Shown here: piece after piece, positions 28,925 to 39,627 of the stretch
Position numbering within the stretch: position 1 is the stretch's first letter
How the letters are laid out: each line of letters opens with the position of its first letter
Assembly (NCBI GenBank): GCA_003030785.1
Contig: PYVH01000021.1
Coordinates: 1-40,239, forward strand
Length of the DNA stretch: 40,239 bases
From: Marinobacter sp. B9-2
Lineage (GTDB): Bacteria; Pseudomonadota; Gammaproteobacteria; Pseudomonadales; Oleiphilaceae
Reading direction: 5' to 3'
Made by a program: the position numbers and the translations under genes
The notes under the pieces: model-generated
Seen by the model: the letters and a program-made list of their open reading frames with translations, nothing else
Database searches by the model: none
What the model was told of the DNA's origin: nothing

Positions 28925-29470
28925 ATGCAAATCAGGAACACGTCAGCCAGCTACGGTCTCGTGGCGATTATTATCCACTGGCTTGTAGCGCTGGTTGTCT
29001 TTGGCCTGTTCGGGCTTGGCTACTGGATGGTGGAACTGTCCTATTACGATGACTGGTATCGCAGAGCCCCGGACATCCACCGAAGTATCGGTATTCTGCT
29101 GTTGATGGTGATGGTTTTCCGGGTGGTCTGGCGAGCGGCGAATGTTTCGCCGGAGCCGTTGCCTGGCCACACACGCTGGGAAGTGCGCAGTGCCCACATG
29201 GCGCATTTTCTGCTCTATGTGCTGATTTTCGTCGCCATGGTGAGTGGCTACCTGATATCCACCGCGGATGGCTCGTCAATCAGTGTGTTCGATTGGTTTG
29301 AGGTGCCTTCAGTCACTGGCCAGATCAAGGGTATGGAAGACACCGCTGGTACTGTTCACTATTGGTCCACCTGGGCAATTGTTGGCCTCGCCGCAGTTCA
29401 TGCGGCGGGCGCTTTGAAACACCATTTGCTTGATCGCGACCGAACATTGCGGCGTATGTTAGGGAAGTGA
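28925..29470 (+). CDS. Cytochrome b561-family protein
   Basis: 181 residues, four membrane helices. Heme-ligand histidines are visible in helix 1 (His18 in IIIHWLVA), in the DIHRSIGIL loop/helix, and in the later HFLLYVL and [10 protein letters not shown] segments. These inner-membrane di-heme proteins pass electrons between quinol and periplasmic partners or superoxide. AGGGTGA precedes the ATG. The next gene encodes a YceI protein, a pairing seen widely in proteobacteria and consistent with a shared quinone/isoprenoid-related role. Confidence 0.88.
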   Translation: MQIRNTSASYGLVAIIIHWLVALVVFGLFGLGYWMVELSYYDDWYRRAPDIHRSIGILLLMVMVFRVVWRAANVSPEPLPGHTRWEVRSAHMAHFLLYVLIFVAMVSGYLISTADGSSISVFDWFEVPSVTGQIKGMEDTAGTVHYWSTWAIVGLAAVHAAGALKHHLLDRDRTLRRMLGK

Positions 29471-29541
29471 TCCGACTGCGGCCTGTGTATTCATCTTGTA
29501 ACGTCCGGAAGCCGGGCACCAATGAAATAAGGGAGATAACC

Positions 29542-30123
29542 ATGAGAAAAGTACTGCTTGCCTCTGCCGTGTCGATGGCGCTTGTCGGTGCAGTCCAGGC
29601 CAACGAGCACAGTGGCACCTATGCGTTTGATACCGAGGGCACTCACCAGTTCATTACCTTCAAGATTTCCCACCTTGGCTATAGCTGGCTGTACGGCCGT
29701 TTTAACGATTTCGACGGCGAGTTTGTCTACGACGCCGAGAATCCGGAGAACAGCACCGTCAACGTGACGATCGATACTGCGAGTGTGGATTCCAATCACG
29801 CCGAGCGCGACAAGCATCTGCGCAGCGAAGATTTCCTGTATGTGGACGAATTTCCGCAAGCAACGTTCAAGAGCAAGCGCGTGGTGCTGGATGAAGAAGG
29901 CGAGGCCGATATCATCGGCGACTTCACCCTCCGTGGTGTGACAAAAGAAGTGACCCTCGATGCCGAAATGCTGGGCCACGGGGACGATCCCTGGGGTGGC
30001 TACCGTATGGGTTTTGAAGCGGAAACCGAGCTTCGCCTGACAGACTTTGGCATCCCGATGGATCTCGGCAAGGCCTCCGAGACTGTCGAGATCATCATTT
30101 CTGTCGAAGGTATCCGGCAGTAA
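29542..30123 (+). CDS. YceI-family periplasmic isoprenoid-binding protein
   Basis: 193 residues from the ATG at 29542 with GGGAG at 29531-29535; a longer upstream frame has no family similarity. The signal peptide is about 20 residues, ending VQA-N. The rest is the lipocalin-like YceI barrel: [20 protein letters not shown], then [34 protein letters not shown] and [17 protein letters not shown]. Family members bind polyisoprenoids such as ubiquinone-8 or related amphiphiles in the periplasm. It is co-oriented with, and 71 bp after, the cytochrome b561 gene. Confidence 0.92.
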   Translation: MRKVLLASAVSMALVGAVQANEHSGTYAFDTEGTHQFITFKISHLGYSWLYGRFNDFDGEFVYDAENPENSTVNVTIDTASVDSNHAERDKHLRSEDFLYVDEFPQATFKSKRVVLDEEGEADIIGDFTLRGVTKEVTLDAEMLGHGDDPWGGYRMGFEAETELRLTDFGIPMDLGKASETVEIIISVEGIRQ

Positions 30124-30146
30124 AACTGGCTGACCCTGTCAGAGGG

Positions 30147-30170
30147 GGTTCCGGGCGCAGGCCCGGAACC
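30147..30170 (+). terminator. Strong hairpin after the YceI gene
   Basis: A perfect 10-bp stem (GGTTCCGGGC / GCCCGGAACC) around GCAG, 23 bp after the stop. It lacks a T tract, so termination may be imperfect or bidirectional. Confidence 0.55.
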
Positions 30171-30239
30171 TCACTTCAGGATTCCCCTCTACGATGCATC
30201 ATGATTGTCCGTGAATACAAATGCCGCATTCTGGCTGGT

Positions 30240-30497
30240 TCAGAGCGTGGATTCGCTCTGTGGATGATCTGACGATGACCTGTCTGTTTCACAAGATTTG
30301 CACAGGTGCCTTTGGCGCCAGAATTGTCCCGCGAAGATGACCAGCCAGATCAGCAAACCCGCCCAAAGGTAGGGCTCGGGAATCTGGAAGCTGCCGCTGA
30401 TTGCAAACTCCACGAGGAGCATCAGTGCCACCGCCAGAACCGCATTTACCATGGCTGTCACCATGGCTTGCCCGCAGGCTTTGATGTTGGGTTTCAT
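30240..30497 (-). CDS. Small two-helix membrane protein of unknown function
   Basis: 85 residues from the ATG at 30497 (GCGGA upstream); a GTG at 30539 is less likely. Two hydrophobic helices at about 10-32 and 43-62 are followed by a charged tail with RQRHLCKSCE and a serine-rich end. I do not recognise the family. It is the only minus-strand gene between YceI and parC, and its short length leaves some doubt. Confidence 0.55.
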   Translation of the reverse strand: MKPNIKACGQAMVTAMVNAVLAVALMLLVEFAISGSFQIPEPYLWAGLLIWLVIFAGQFWRQRHLCKSCETDRSSSDHPQSESTL

Positions 30498-30649
30498 AGT
30501 GTTCCGCTTGTCAGAGAAGTAAAACGGTCTTCTATTCACTTCGACGGAGCATACGGCTCACCTTACGGACTCTCCATGCGGGAATTCCGCTATTGGAATC
30601 AGACGTCTGTGCGACACCCGGCAGTTTTGGCCAATAAATCCGCAGGTTG

Positions 30650-30679
30650 TTGGTGTATCGGCGCCTTGCTCCATATAAT
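30650..30679 (+). promoter_or_regulatory. Putative parC promoter
   Basis: TTGGTG at 30650-30655 and a perfect TATAAT at 30674-30679, spaced by 18 bp, about 95 bp before parC and on its strand. Confidence 0.6.
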
Positions 30680-30774
30680 GTGCGCTCCTGCTAACCGGTG
30701 ATTATTCCGGGGCCAGGGCGTAGCATCACCGACGGTATTCTAATCAGGCAACACAGGCAATCAAAGAGGCATCC

Positions 30775-33084
30775 ATGCCAGAGTTTCAGACAACGGATGA
30801 AGGCTTCGAGCGGGTTTCGCTCCGGGATTACACGGAAAAGGCCTATCTCGATTATTCCATGTACGTCATTCTTGACCGGGCACTTCCGAATGTCGGCGAT
30901 GGCCTGAAACCGGTTCAGCGGCGGATCGTCTACGCCATGTCCGAGCTGGGGCTGAAATCCACTTCCAAGTACAAGAAGTCTGCCCGAACCGTGGGTGACG
31001 TGCTGGGTAAGTTTCATCCCCATGGCGACAGCGCCTGCTACGAAGCCATGGTGCTGATGGCCCAGCCTTTTTCCTACCGTTACCCCCTGGTGGACGGGCA
31101 GGGTAACTGGGGCTCGCCGGACGATCCGAAATCCTTTGCTGCCATGCGATACACCGAATCCCGCCTGGCGCCCTTCGCGGAAGTGCTTCTGGGCGAGCTG
31201 GGGCAGGGCACGGTGGACTGGGTGCCCAACTTTGATGGCACCATGGATGAACCATCGGTGCTGCCTGCCCGGCTGCCCCATGTGCTTCTGAATGGCACCA
31301 CCGGCATTGCTGTTGGTATGGCCACGGATATCCCGCCGCACAATGTGCGGGAAGTCACCGCAGCCTGCATTCGTTTGCTGGATCAGCCGGAAGCGACGGT
31401 TGAAGAGCTCTGTGAACACATCAAGGGCCCGGATTTTCCGACTGAAGCAGAAATTATCACCCCCCGGAAAGACATCCGGCAGATGTACGAAACCGGCCGC
31501 GGATCGCTGCGGATGCGGGCACGGTGGATCCGGGAAAGCGGCGAGATTGTGGTTACGGACCTTCCGCACCAGGTTTCTGGCAACCGTGTGCTGGAGCAGA
31601 TTGCCCACCAGATGCAAACCAAGAAGCTGCCCATGGTGGCGGACCTGCGCGATGAATCCGATCATGAAAACCCGACCCGTCTGGTGATCGTACCCCGCTC
31701 CAACCGGGTGGATCTCGATGGCCTGATGGCTCACCTGTTTGCCAGCACCGATCTTGAGAAAACCTACCGGGTCAACATCAATGTGATCGGTAACGACGGC
31801 AGGCCCGGCGTCAAAGGACTGCAGCAGATCCTTACCGAATGGCTGACGTTCAGGCGTACCACCGTTATCCGCCGTCTGCAGCATCGTCTGGACAGGGTTC
31901 TTGCTCGCCTGCACCTGCTGGAAGGCTTGCTGATCGCCTATCTCAACATCGATGAAGTGATCGAGATTATCCGTACAGAGGACAAGCCCAAGGCCGAGTT
32001 GATGGCCCGCTTCGAGCTGTCCGCCGATCAGGCTGAAGCGATCCTGGAGCTCAAGCTGCGCCATCTGGCCAAGCTTGAGGAAATGAAAATCCGGGGCGAA
32101 CAGGATGAACTGTCCGCTGAACGGGATGAGCTCCAGTCAATCCTGGGTTCCGAAGATCGCCTGCGTGAGCTGATCAAGAATGAGCTGCAAGCGGATGCCG
32201 AAACCTTTGGCGATGACCGACGCTCACCGATCGTCGAGCGTGAGGAGGCCCGGGCATTCAGCGAGGTGGATCTGGTTTCGAACGACCCCGTTACCGTTGT
32301 GCTGTCTGAAAAAGGCTGGGTTCGCGCCGCCAAAGGGCATGACATTGAGCCGGAAGGCCTGAGCTATAAAGCTGGCGACCGGTTCGCCCTGGCGGCCCGG
32401 GGACGGAACAACCAGCAGGCGATCTTCCTGGATTCTACCGGACGCGCCTATTCCTTGATGGCTCACAGTTTTCCGTCTGCCAGAGGCCAGGGCGAGCCGC
32501 TGACCGGGCGGATCAACCCGCCGTCCGGTGCCAGTTTTTCAGGTCTGTTGATGGGGGATCCGTCCCGCAAGGCCTTGTTGGTTACCGACGGTGGCTACGG
32601 GTTTGTGACATCGCTCAACGACATGATCAGCAAGAACCGCAATGGCAAGGCAGTCGTCAGTGTTCCCAAGGGGGCGAAGATCATGCCTCCGGTGACCATA
32701 CCGACCACCGAGAAAACGCTGTATCTCGGGGCGGTGTCCAACGAGGGCCGTATGCTGGTGTTCCCCCTGAGCGAACTGCCGGAACTGGCCAAGGGCAAGG
32801 GCAACAAGATCATCAGCATTCCTTCCGCCCGGGTCCAGAACCGTGAAGAGTATGTGGTTGCCGTGGCGGTATTTGCCGAGGACGACCAGCTGGAGATTCG
32901 GGCTGGCAAGCGCAAGATGGGGCTGCAGTTCAGTGATCTTGAACACTATCTTGGTGAGCGGGGCCGTCGTGGCCACAAGCTGCCCAGGGGGCTGCAACGG
33001 GTTGACGGCATTGACGTGATTCCTTCCGCTGCCCGGGCGCAGGAAGAGGCAGGCTCTGATAGCGAGGGTGCCGACAGTGAGTGA
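30775..33084 (+). CDS. parC: DNA topoisomerase IV subunit A (ParC)
   Basis: 769 residues, normal for gammaproteobacterial ParC. It opens with the winged-helix region [20 protein letters not shown]. The quinolone-determining loop is [12 protein letters not shown] with Ser86 and Glu90, the sensitive-type residues equivalent to E. coli Ser80/Glu84. Catalytic Tyr126 is in [10 protein letters not shown]. The C-terminal half holds the coiled coil and the beta-pinwheel blades. It makes the DNA-cleaving subunit that works with ParE. The stop lies within the first codons of serB, so the two are co-transcribed. Confidence 0.96.
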   Translation: MPEFQTTDEGFERVSLRDYTEKAYLDYSMYVILDRALPNVGDGLKPVQRRIVYAMSELGLKSTSKYKKSARTVGDVLGKFHPHGDSACYEAMVLMAQPFSYRYPLVDGQGNWGSPDDPKSFAAMRYTESRLAPFAEVLLGELGQGTVDWVPNFDGTMDEPSVLPARLPHVLLNGTTGIAVGMATDIPPHNVREVTAACIRLLDQPEATVEELCEHIKGPDFPTEAEIITPRKDIRQMYETGRGSLRMRARWIRESGEIVVTDLPHQVSGNRVLEQIAHQMQTKKLPMVADLRDESDHENPTRLVIVPRSNRVDLDGLMAHLFASTDLEKTYRVNINVIGNDGRPGVKGLQQILTEWLTFRRTTVIRRLQHRLDRVLARLHLLEGLLIAYLNIDEVIEIIRTEDKPKAELMARFELSADQAEAILELKLRHLAKLEEMKIRGEQDELSAERDELQSILGSEDRLRELIKNELQADAETFGDDRRSPIVEREEARAFSEVDLVSNDPVTVVLSEKGWVRAAKGHDIEPEGLSYKAGDRFALAARGRNNQQAIFLDSTGRAYSLMAHSFPSARGQGEPLTGRINPPSGASFSGLLMGDPSRKALLVTDGGYGFVTSLNDMISKNRNGKAVVSVPKGAKIMPPVTIPTTEKTLYLGAVSNEGRMLVFPLSELPELAKGKGNKIISIPSARVQNREEYVVAVAVFAEDDQLEIRAGKRKMGLQFSDLEHYLGERGRRGHKLPRGLQRVDGIDVIPSAARAQEEAGSDSEGADSE

Positions 33085-34309
33085 ACTGGTACTGATTAAT
33101 GTCTCCGGGCGTGACAAGCCCGGCCTGACGTCGGAAATCACCGGCATCATGGGGCGCTACCATGTCCGCATTCTGGATATTGGCCAGGCGGTCATCCACG
33201 ATCACCTTACCTGGGGCATCCTGATCGAGATTCCGGATGAATCCAAATCCTCACCGGTCATCCGGGACCTGCTGTTCCGGCTCCACGCCCTTGATCTGCA
33301 AGTCCGGTTTGCGCCGATCACCGTTGAGGAATACCAGTCCTGGGCTGCGGCCCGGAATCGCGCCTGTTACATCGTGACCCTGCTTTCCCGGGACATCAAG
33401 GCCGAACAGATCGCCCGGGTATCCGCCATTACAGCTCGCCATGGGCTGAACATCGACAACATCTCCAGGCTTTCTGCGAGGCCATCACTGAACGCCTCCG
33501 ATAACCGGATCGCCTGCGTGGAGTTCTCGGTTCGTGGCACGCCTTCGGACCTTGAGCAATTGCGCGCGGACTTCCTCCATATTGCCGGTGAAATGAATGT
33601 GGATATCGCCTTCCAGGAGGATTCGATTTTCCGGCGCAACCGCCGTCTGGTGGTCTTCGATATGGATTCCACGCTGATCGAAGCCGAGGTGATCGATGAG
33701 CTGGCCATGGAAGCGGGAGTAGGGGCGCAGGTGGCCGAAATTACCGAAAGGGCCATGCAGGGCGAGCTGGATTTCAGCCAGAGCTTTGCCGAGCGCCTGG
33801 CGCTGCTCAAAGGACTGGATGAATCAGTACTGGAAGGTATTGCCAATCGTTTGCGCATGACCGAAGGGGCGGAGCACCTCATTCTCAGCCTCAAGGCCCT
33901 GGGTTATCGGACCGCGATTCTGTCTGGCGGGTTTAGCTATTTCGCCCGCCATCTGCAGCGCAAGCTGGGGATCGACTACATCTATGCCAACGAGCTGGAA
34001 ATCGAGAACGGTAAGGTGACCGGCCGGGTCGCCGGGCAGATTGTCGATGGCAAGCGTAAGGCCGAACTGCTGCTGGAAATTGCTGAAAAAGAGCACATCT
34101 CCAGGGAACAGGTTATAGCCGTGGGCGATGGCGCCAACGACCTCCCGATGCTGAGCCAGGCCGGGCTGGGTGTTGCGTTCCGGGCCAAGCCCCTGGTTAA
34201 GGAATCGGCCCGTCACTCCATCTCGACACTCGGGCTGGATGCGATCCTGTACCTGATTGGTTTCCGGGAAAGCGAAACCAATCAGGGGCTCGATCAGGCA
34301 GACTTCTGA
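33077..34309 (+). CDS. serB: Phosphoserine phosphatase (SerB)
   Basis: 410 residues from the GTG at 33077, chosen because GAGGG lies seven bases upstream; a GTG at 33068 sits directly on that site. The N-terminal half contains two ACT-type regulatory segments ([20 protein letters not shown] and a second beginning [18 protein letters not shown]). The HAD catalytic domain starts with [10 protein letters not shown] (nucleophile Asp195, Asp197), has SGGFSYF and ends with [11 protein letters not shown]. It performs the last step of serine synthesis. The start overlaps the end of parC by 8 bp. The parC-serB-fimX order corresponds to that of P. aeruginosa. Confidence 0.94.
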   Translation: MSELVLINVSGRDKPGLTSEITGIMGRYHVRILDIGQAVIHDHLTWGILIEIPDESKSSPVIRDLLFRLHALDLQVRFAPITVEEYQSWAAARNRACYIVTLLSRDIKAEQIARVSAITARHGLNIDNISRLSARPSLNASDNRIACVEFSVRGTPSDLEQLRADFLHIAGEMNVDIAFQEDSIFRRNRRLVVFDMDSTLIEAEVIDELAMEAGVGAQVAEITERAMQGELDFSQSFAERLALLKGLDESVLEGIANRLRMTEGAEHLILSLKALGYRTAILSGGFSYFARHLQRKLGIDYIYANELEIENGKVTGRVAGQIVDGKRKAELLLEIAEKEHISREQVIAVGDGANDLPMLSQAGLGVAFRAKPLVKESARHSISTLGLDAILYLIGFRESETNQGLDQADF

Positions 34310-34320
34310 GCCGGTCCGGC

Positions 34321-36405
34321 TCAGTTGTCGCCGAAGTCGTAGTTCATTTCCGGAACCGGGGCCTGCAGGTAGTAGCCCTGGATGTAGTTAACACCTGCCT
34401 GCCAGAGGGTGGCGAGAACACCCGCATTTTCCACCAGCGGTATGATCGTCAGCTTTCCGCTATTCTGCAGGCTCTTGACCATCGCCTTCACCTGTTCTTT
34501 GGCTTCATCGCTCTTCTGGATTTCCTCCGTAAAGGAGCCATCAATCTTTACGTAGTCTGTATCGATATGTTTGAGCGTGTTGAACGGGTTGAGGGCACAG
34601 CCAAACTGGGCGATGGAAACCTTGCAGTGGAGTTCATGAACGGCTTTGGTGAAGTCCCTGGCCTGTTTCATGTAGTTGTTGGCATCGCCTTCGCGGATCT
34701 GGAAAATCAGTGAATCACCCGGCAACCGCGCTGCCTTCAGGGCGACGCTGAGCCAGGGGGTGAAGGTTTGGTCCTGCAGTGTTTCCGCGGTTACGTTCAG
34801 GAACAGGCGGGTATCGTGCCCCCGGGAGCGGTGACTGGAAAGCTGCCTGATGGTCTGCAGGATCACCCAGCGGTCGATCTTGATGGCGGTGTCGATCGGT
34901 CCCATCGGCGGCAGGAAATCATAGGGTGAGACTTCCTTGTGGTCCTTGTCGAGCATCCGCACGAAAGCTTCGTAATGCTCCTCGCCTTCTCCGCGCAGGT
35001 TAATGATCGGCTGGAACAGAAGGCGGAAGCGGTTCTCTTCCAGGGCTTTCTGAATGGCCTCCACCGAATTGCTCTCATCCAGTGTTTCAAAGTCCGCCGG
35101 GTTATAGGCTACGACACCGTTGCCCTGGGCATGGCCTTCCAGTTTGCGGACTTCAGCGGACGCCATGTGGGCCCGGGCCATCAACTCCTCGGCCTTTGGC
35201 GAGTTCTCGGTAATCGCGGCAACCCCGATACTCACGGTGAGTTGCACGGTGCGGCCATTGATATCAAACAAATGGTCTTCAACTGCCTTGCGGATGCGCT
35301 CGGAGTGATCAGACATGGCTTTTTCATCGCAGGGCTGGCACAGGAGACTGAAGGCGTCGTCACTCAGTCTGGCGAGGGCCAGGTCGTCTCCGGCCTGCTC
35401 CTTGAGCAGGTTAGCCAGATCGCCAAGTAGCAGGTCCGCGCCGGATATGCCCACCTGGCTCTTCATGTTCATGAAGTTGTCCAGGGCAATATAGGCAAGC
35501 GCACCGGTTTCGTTGTGCTTGCCGGCATTGGAGATCGCTTCGGCGAGTGCATCCATCAGGTACTGGCGGTTATAAAGACCGGTCAGCAGATCCTGGCTGC
35601 TGATCTGGCGCAGTTTTTCTTCGAGTTCCGCATCGCTGTGCTCCGGCTGCAGCACAATCTGGGTGCAGGCCTCACCATCATAGGTTGCCGCGGAAACCGA
35701 CATGGTGACATTCAGTTCGTGGTCGTCACTGCGGCGTGCCGTGCAGTTCATGGTCATGCCATCTTCGCCCTTTTCAGCGAAGGACTTCATGAACTCCCTG
35801 TACGTGTCCTGACTTTCCGGGGTAAGGGTGTCCAGTACCGGGATGCAGATAAGGTCATCGATATCGTCGTAGCCAAGAAACTCCATATAGGACTGATTGG
35901 CGTAGATGTGCATGCCATCATTAATGTAGGCGATCGCGTCCTTGGAGCTTTCGAGCAGTAACTGGCAGCGCTGTTCCGCCTCCCTGAGGTGGGATTCCAG
36001 CACCCGGCGCCTGCGGCGTTCATCCAGGGCTGCCAATTCCCGGTTAACCGTCAGAACCAGCAGATCCGTGTATTCGAAAGGCACCGTGTCCTGCGCCCCG
36101 GCCTTCATCATGCCAACGGTACGTTCACGGCTGTCCTCTTCCGTCATCAGGATAAACGGAATGTCCTTGTCCATCCGGCGGATCATCGTGAGGGCGTCGT
36201 CGGCCGAAAACTCCTGGTCCAGGTCGCGGGCCAGAAGAAGATCCCAGTTGCCGGCTTTCAGCGTCTCTTCCAGATCTTCTTCAGAGGTGATTCTGTGGGC
36301 CCGGGTGGCCTTGCCGGAATTACGGAGCAAGCTGACCAGCGATTCGGCATCGTTTTGCGATGGATCAAGAATCAGCAGGTGTACGGTCGCGTTCTTTTTC
36401 TGCAT
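34321..36405 (-). CDS. fimX: FimX-like c-di-GMP receptor (REC-PAS-degenerate GGDEF-EAL)
   Basis: 694 residues from the ATG at 36405, which matches the usual FimX N terminus; an ATG at 36435 would add ten residues. Domains: a receiver-like region (about 8-125) lacking a clear phosphoacceptor set, a PAS domain (about 150-260), a GGDEF domain whose signature reads SDDAF (348-352), and an EAL domain with EAF (479-481). Both enzymatic motifs are degenerate, as in P. aeruginosa FimX, where the EAL domain binds c-di-GMP and steers type IV pilus assembly and twitching. It lies convergent to serB, 11 bp away, as in P. aeruginosa. No ribosome-binding site is evident. Confidence 0.9.
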   Translation of the reverse strand: MQKKNATVHLLILDPSQNDAESLVSLLRNSGKATRAHRITSEEDLEETLKAGNWDLLLARDLDQEFSADDALTMIRRMDKDIPFILMTEEDSRERTVGMMKAGAQDTVPFEYTDLLVLTVNRELAALDERRRRRVLESHLREAEQRCQLLLESSKDAIAYINDGMHIYANQSYMEFLGYDDIDDLICIPVLDTLTPESQDTYREFMKSFAEKGEDGMTMNCTARRSDDHELNVTMSVSAATYDGEACTQIVLQPEHSDAELEEKLRQISSQDLLTGLYNRQYLMDALAEAISNAGKHNETGALAYIALDNFMNMKSQVGISGADLLLGDLANLLKEQAGDDLALARLSDDAFSLLCQPCDEKAMSDHSERIRKAVEDHLFDINGRTVQLTVSIGVAAITENSPKAEELMARAHMASAEVRKLEGHAQGNGVVAYNPADFETLDESNSVEAIQKALEENRFRLLFQPIINLRGEGEEHYEAFVRMLDKDHKEVSPYDFLPPMGPIDTAIKIDRWVILQTIRQLSSHRSRGHDTRLFLNVTAETLQDQTFTPWLSVALKAARLPGDSLIFQIREGDANNYMKQARDFTKAVHELHCKVSIAQFGCALNPFNTLKHIDTDYVKIDGSFTEEIQKSDEAKEQVKAMVKSLQNSGKLTIIPLVENAGVLATLWQAGVNYIQGYYLQAPVPEMNYDFGDN

Positions 36406-36513
36406 TCGAAGGGGGTCTCGTGATACACGGTACATTCACTAACGCTGAATGATGCAGGGGTTGCCGGTCAATAACAACCCTCTGCGAGGTTCCGGTGTCT
36501 CAGTTTGGCGACC

Positions 36514-38319
36514 TTAGAGAGATGGCCACAGCGAGTCGAATTCATCCTCGCTGGCTCCGGATGATGCGGACGGTGCACCAGCATTCAGCGTCGCAGCATT
36601 CTGCAACTTGAGTTCGAACTGGCTGATGCTGCCCGTGGAGGAAACCTTGCGCGACAGTTGGCCCTGATCTTCCCGGCCATCATGGAGCAGGGAGATGCGG
36701 CTGCCGGACTGGAACGGCAGGCGGGGCGTAATCAGTGTGGCGGATTGGTCGACCACGCTGATTTCCGGCAACAGCAAACCCCTCAGGTACTCGCTGCTAT
36801 TCCCCACTTTCTGGATCAGCCGCACACCGCAGGGCGAAGCGCTGGGTGCCAGCAGCTCAATGCCGACCTGGGTGCCCTGGTTCTTGATCTGGCGAATCCA
36901 GCGCACCACGGCCACGCTCCAGGGGTGGGTTCTCTGCTCCCGAACGCCCAATACTTCGCCGGCCTGCAATGAGGGGGGCACATTGCTCTCCCATGCAACG
37001 CAGTAGCCGCCCGGGCTGGTATTGATCAGCAGGGAATGGTGCGATTTCGGCCGGTTCCTGTCCGTCGACGGGGCCTGCGAGTTGCCATAGGAGCCCTTGA
37101 AGTTGATTGGTGTATCGCCAGAGTGGAGCCTCTCGTCACTGGGGGCGGCATCGTGGGCGCTGGACCAGGCATCCTGTTTCTGACGAGAAGACCGTATGAA
37201 CAGGTTCTCTTCTTCCTGATGGCCGTTGTCATTGCCATTGACGAATTCGGTAAAGGTTTTCTCGCCGGCAATGAAGTAGTGGGCGGCTGTCAGGCCGACG
37301 CAGACCTCGAGGGTCCCCTGGCTGGCGATGCGGTTGAAGTTTCGCTTGGCGAGAATGCCCAGGGCCTGGCTCAGGTGGGTAAGCAGGGTATCGCTTACCT
37401 TGGCCGGCACCCTCAGATCGTGATCGGTTTCTTTATGCTCGCGGCGGGCATGGAGGGTTTCAGAGAGCATGGCAGAGAGATCCCGGGTGTCAAAGCCGAA
37501 GCTCTCATCCCCGGGCTGCTGCTCAAGCAGGCTGCGATAAAACGGGGGGTTGTCCCGCTCCATGTTGATCACGAACAGGCTGTCGTCACCAATATCCGGG
37601 CCACATCGGGTGTGGTCAGTCCAGGATTCAAACAGCTCGTAGACATGCAAAAGCTCGGCTTGCCGCAGCTGATTGGGGCGCGCGCAGCCCAGCAGGAGGA
37701 TTCGCTTATAGGCGTCGGCGACCGAGCTGGCGCGACGATGCTGAAGCGTGTCGTCGTCCACCTGAATTACAGAGAGTTTGTTGCGATGCGCAAACCGGAA
37801 CAGCCGGTGACACTCCAGCCAGCTCTGGGCGGGGCTTGGGCAATACAGCTGATGCGATCTCAGAATGGTGGCCGACAGCTCGGAAATGGCCCGATGCGTG
37901 GCTGTGGCTATCTGGCGACGATTCTTGTCCAGGCCGCCATTGTCGATAAACTCCAGGACGCACAGCTTGTAGCCGCCGGCCAGATGCAACTGAAGCGCCT
38001 GGGACAGGTTGGCGATCTTCCGTTGTTTTTCAGGAAGCGCCACGGCCAGGCCAAGGTAGTGCCGGGAGAGTTCATTACAGACGAAGTGAATCTTCTCCCG
38101 GACAAGTTCCAGGAACTGCATGCGCTGCTGGGGTGCCAGGAAAAGGTGATTCAACTCGATAATGGCATGGTAGAGCTGCCGTGATACCTCGCCGATATTG
38201 GCCATCGGCAACTGGTCGATCCAGACTCGGAACGCCTTGGGCGTCGTGTCACAGAAGGACAGGCTGGCCGTTTTCTGTTCGGGAACGCGGAGATCAGGTT
38301 TCAGGGTCTTACCTTCCAT
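36514..38319 (-). CDS. FimW/PA4958-like protein, probable c-di-GMP/PilZ-type effector
   Basis: 600 residues from the ATG at 38319; a TTG at 38343 is the alternative and neither has a good ribosome-binding site. The N-terminal 330 residues are helical and of no recognised fold. After a polar, low-complexity linker (about 370-440) the C-terminal part is beta-rich and PilZ-like (HHSLLINTSPGGYCVAWE, and RTHPWSVAVVRWIRQ). The position directly upstream of fimX matches PA4958 of P. aeruginosa, which I recall as a c-di-GMP effector of surface attachment; the name is not certain. It probably shares the surface-sensing pathway with FimX, about 109 bp downstream on the same strand. Confidence 0.7.
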   Translation of the reverse strand: MEGKTLKPDLRVPEQKTASLSFCDTTPKAFRVWIDQLPMANIGEVSRQLYHAIIELNHLFLAPQQRMQFLELVREKIHFVCNELSRHYLGLAVALPEKQRKIANLSQALQLHLAGGYKLCVLEFIDNGGLDKNRRQIATATHRAISELSATILRSHQLYCPSPAQSWLECHRLFRFAHRNKLSVIQVDDDTLQHRRASSVADAYKRILLLGCARPNQLRQAELLHVYELFESWTDHTRCGPDIGDDSLFVINMERDNPPFYRSLLEQQPGDESFGFDTRDLSAMLSETLHARREHKETDHDLRVPAKVSDTLLTHLSQALGILAKRNFNRIASQGTLEVCVGLTAAHYFIAGEKTFTEFVNGNDNGHQEEENLFIRSSRQKQDAWSSAHDAAPSDERLHSGDTPINFKGSYGNSQAPSTDRNRPKSHHSLLINTSPGGYCVAWESNVPPSLQAGEVLGVREQRTHPWSVAVVRWIRQIKNQGTQVGIELLAPSASPCGVRLIQKVGNSSEYLRGLLLPEISVVDQSATLITPRLPFQSGSRISLLHDGREDQGQLSRKVSSTGSISQFELKLQNAATLNAGAPSASSGASEDEFDSLWPSL

Positions 38320-38541
38320 GAATGCTTGCCAATATCTGGACAACAGGTGGTTTTCCGGGGTTGGCCCTGCCCGGCTGGGAGCTGCTGAATCTCCGCCGGC
38401 CTGTCAGGAAAACGCCGTAAGTACATATTTTTATCTGCAACGTTACTGGACTTTAAAGTAGCAAACCAGTTGTAAAAAGCGAGAAGATCATGAGTTGACA
38501 ATCTTTGACAAGTGAATTTGGGCCGTTTTTTGCGGAGCCTG

Positions 38542-39582
38542 TCACGGGAACAGGTTGATCGGGGTCTTGCTTTCCTTGCCTGGCTCTTCTCTCACCAGCT
38601 TCGGCACCAGGAATCCCGGCAATCGCGACAGCAGTTCTCGGACCAGGTTTCGTGCCTCTTCATCCGGCACATTGTAGTGGTGGGCACCTGCCACCGGGTC
38701 AAATGCGTGCAGGTAGTAGGGCAGCACGCCCGCCTCAAACAGAGTCTCGCTCAGTTCTTCAAGCACCGACGCCCGATCATTCACGCCCCTCAGGATAACG
38801 CTCTGGTTGAGCAGTGTTGCGCCTGCCGCCCGGAGATAGCCCAGGGCGCGGCGTGTGGCTGTGTCTATTTCCGCGGGGTGATTGACGTGCAGGACGATAA
38901 TCACCTGAAGCGGCGTCGTCGAAAGCCACTTTAAAAGCTCGTTGCAGACCCGTTGTGGAATAACCACTGGCAGGCGTGTGTGCAGGCGCAGGCGACGGAT
39001 GTGGGGGATGCCAGCAATTGCGGTTGCCCACTGGGCCAGCAGTCGGTCATTGACTGCCAGCGGGTCGCCGCCGCTAAAAATGACTTCGTTGATCTCCGGG
39101 CTGGCGCCCAGGGTTTCAATCACCCGCTGCCGGTCGTCCGGGTTCAGGCGTTGTTCGTCGTAGGGAAAGTGCCTGCGAAAACAGTAGCGGCAGTTTATCG
39201 CACACTGCCCCGTCACCATGAGTAGGGCGCGGCTTCGGTACTTGCGGATAAGCCCGGTGGTGGCAATGGCGCCCGATTCTTCCAGTGGATCGCTGACGAA
39301 ACCCGGCGCGCGCGCGGTTTCCTCGGCAAGGGGAAGCACCTGCCTGAGCAGGGGGTCGGCCGGGTTGCCCTTTTCCATGCGCGCGAGAAACGGCTCGGGC
39401 ACGCGAACCGGAAACAGGCGGTGACCTTGCCTTGCTGCTGTCAGCCACAATTCCTCGGGTAACTCCAGGCGACGGAGCAACTCTTCCGGCGACGTCACAG
39501 ACTCCGACAGCAATTGCTGCCAGCTGCGATGCTCATGGTCGGAAAGGTGGGCTTCTATACGGGCGGGGGTTCGCTGTATCAT
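38542..39582 (-). CDS. epmB: EF-P (R)-beta-lysine aminomutase EpmB (radical SAM)
   Basis: 346 residues. It carries the radical-SAM cluster motif CAINCRYC (Cys127, Cys131, Cys134), then [14 protein letters not shown] and [13 protein letters not shown], as in lysine 2,3-aminomutase family enzymes. The N-terminal region ([19 protein letters not shown]) is the EpmB type. It converts alpha-lysine to (R)-beta-lysine for attachment to elongation factor P. It is divergent from efp with a 45-bp gap, and a gene that looks like epmA follows efp; together these form the complete modification set. Confidence 0.93.
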   Translation of the reverse strand: MIQRTPARIEAHLSDHEHRSWQQLLSESVTSPEELLRRLELPEELWLTAARQGHRLFPVRVPEPFLARMEKGNPADPLLRQVLPLAEETARAPGFVSDPLEESGAIATTGLIRKYRSRALLMVTGQCAINCRYCFRRHFPYDEQRLNPDDRQRVIETLGASPEINEVIFSGGDPLAVNDRLLAQWATAIAGIPHIRRLRLHTRLPVVIPQRVCNELLKWLSTTPLQVIIVLHVNHPAEIDTATRRALGYLRAAGATLLNQSVILRGVNDRASVLEELSETLFEAGVLPYYLHAFDPVAGAHHYNVPDEEARNLVRELLSRLPGFLVPKLVREEPGKESKTPINLFP

Positions 39583-39627
39583 ATCGCCCTTCGAATTCTA
39601 AACAGTATTTTGTCAGGTGGACATTTC

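Noticed and set aside
30691-32064. Long open frame antisense to parC (also 16472-18052 and 18209-19456 minus; 4400-5380 and 6862-7737 plus)
   Set aside because: All lie opposite clear genes with family motifs, and their translations have no recognisable domain; GC-rich codon bias leaves such shadows open.
38495-38510. Two TTGACA boxes in the epmB-fimW-like gap as promoters
   Set aside because: No -10 box at suitable spacing and no plus-strand gene follows; the next gene on that strand is efp, which is over 1 kb away.
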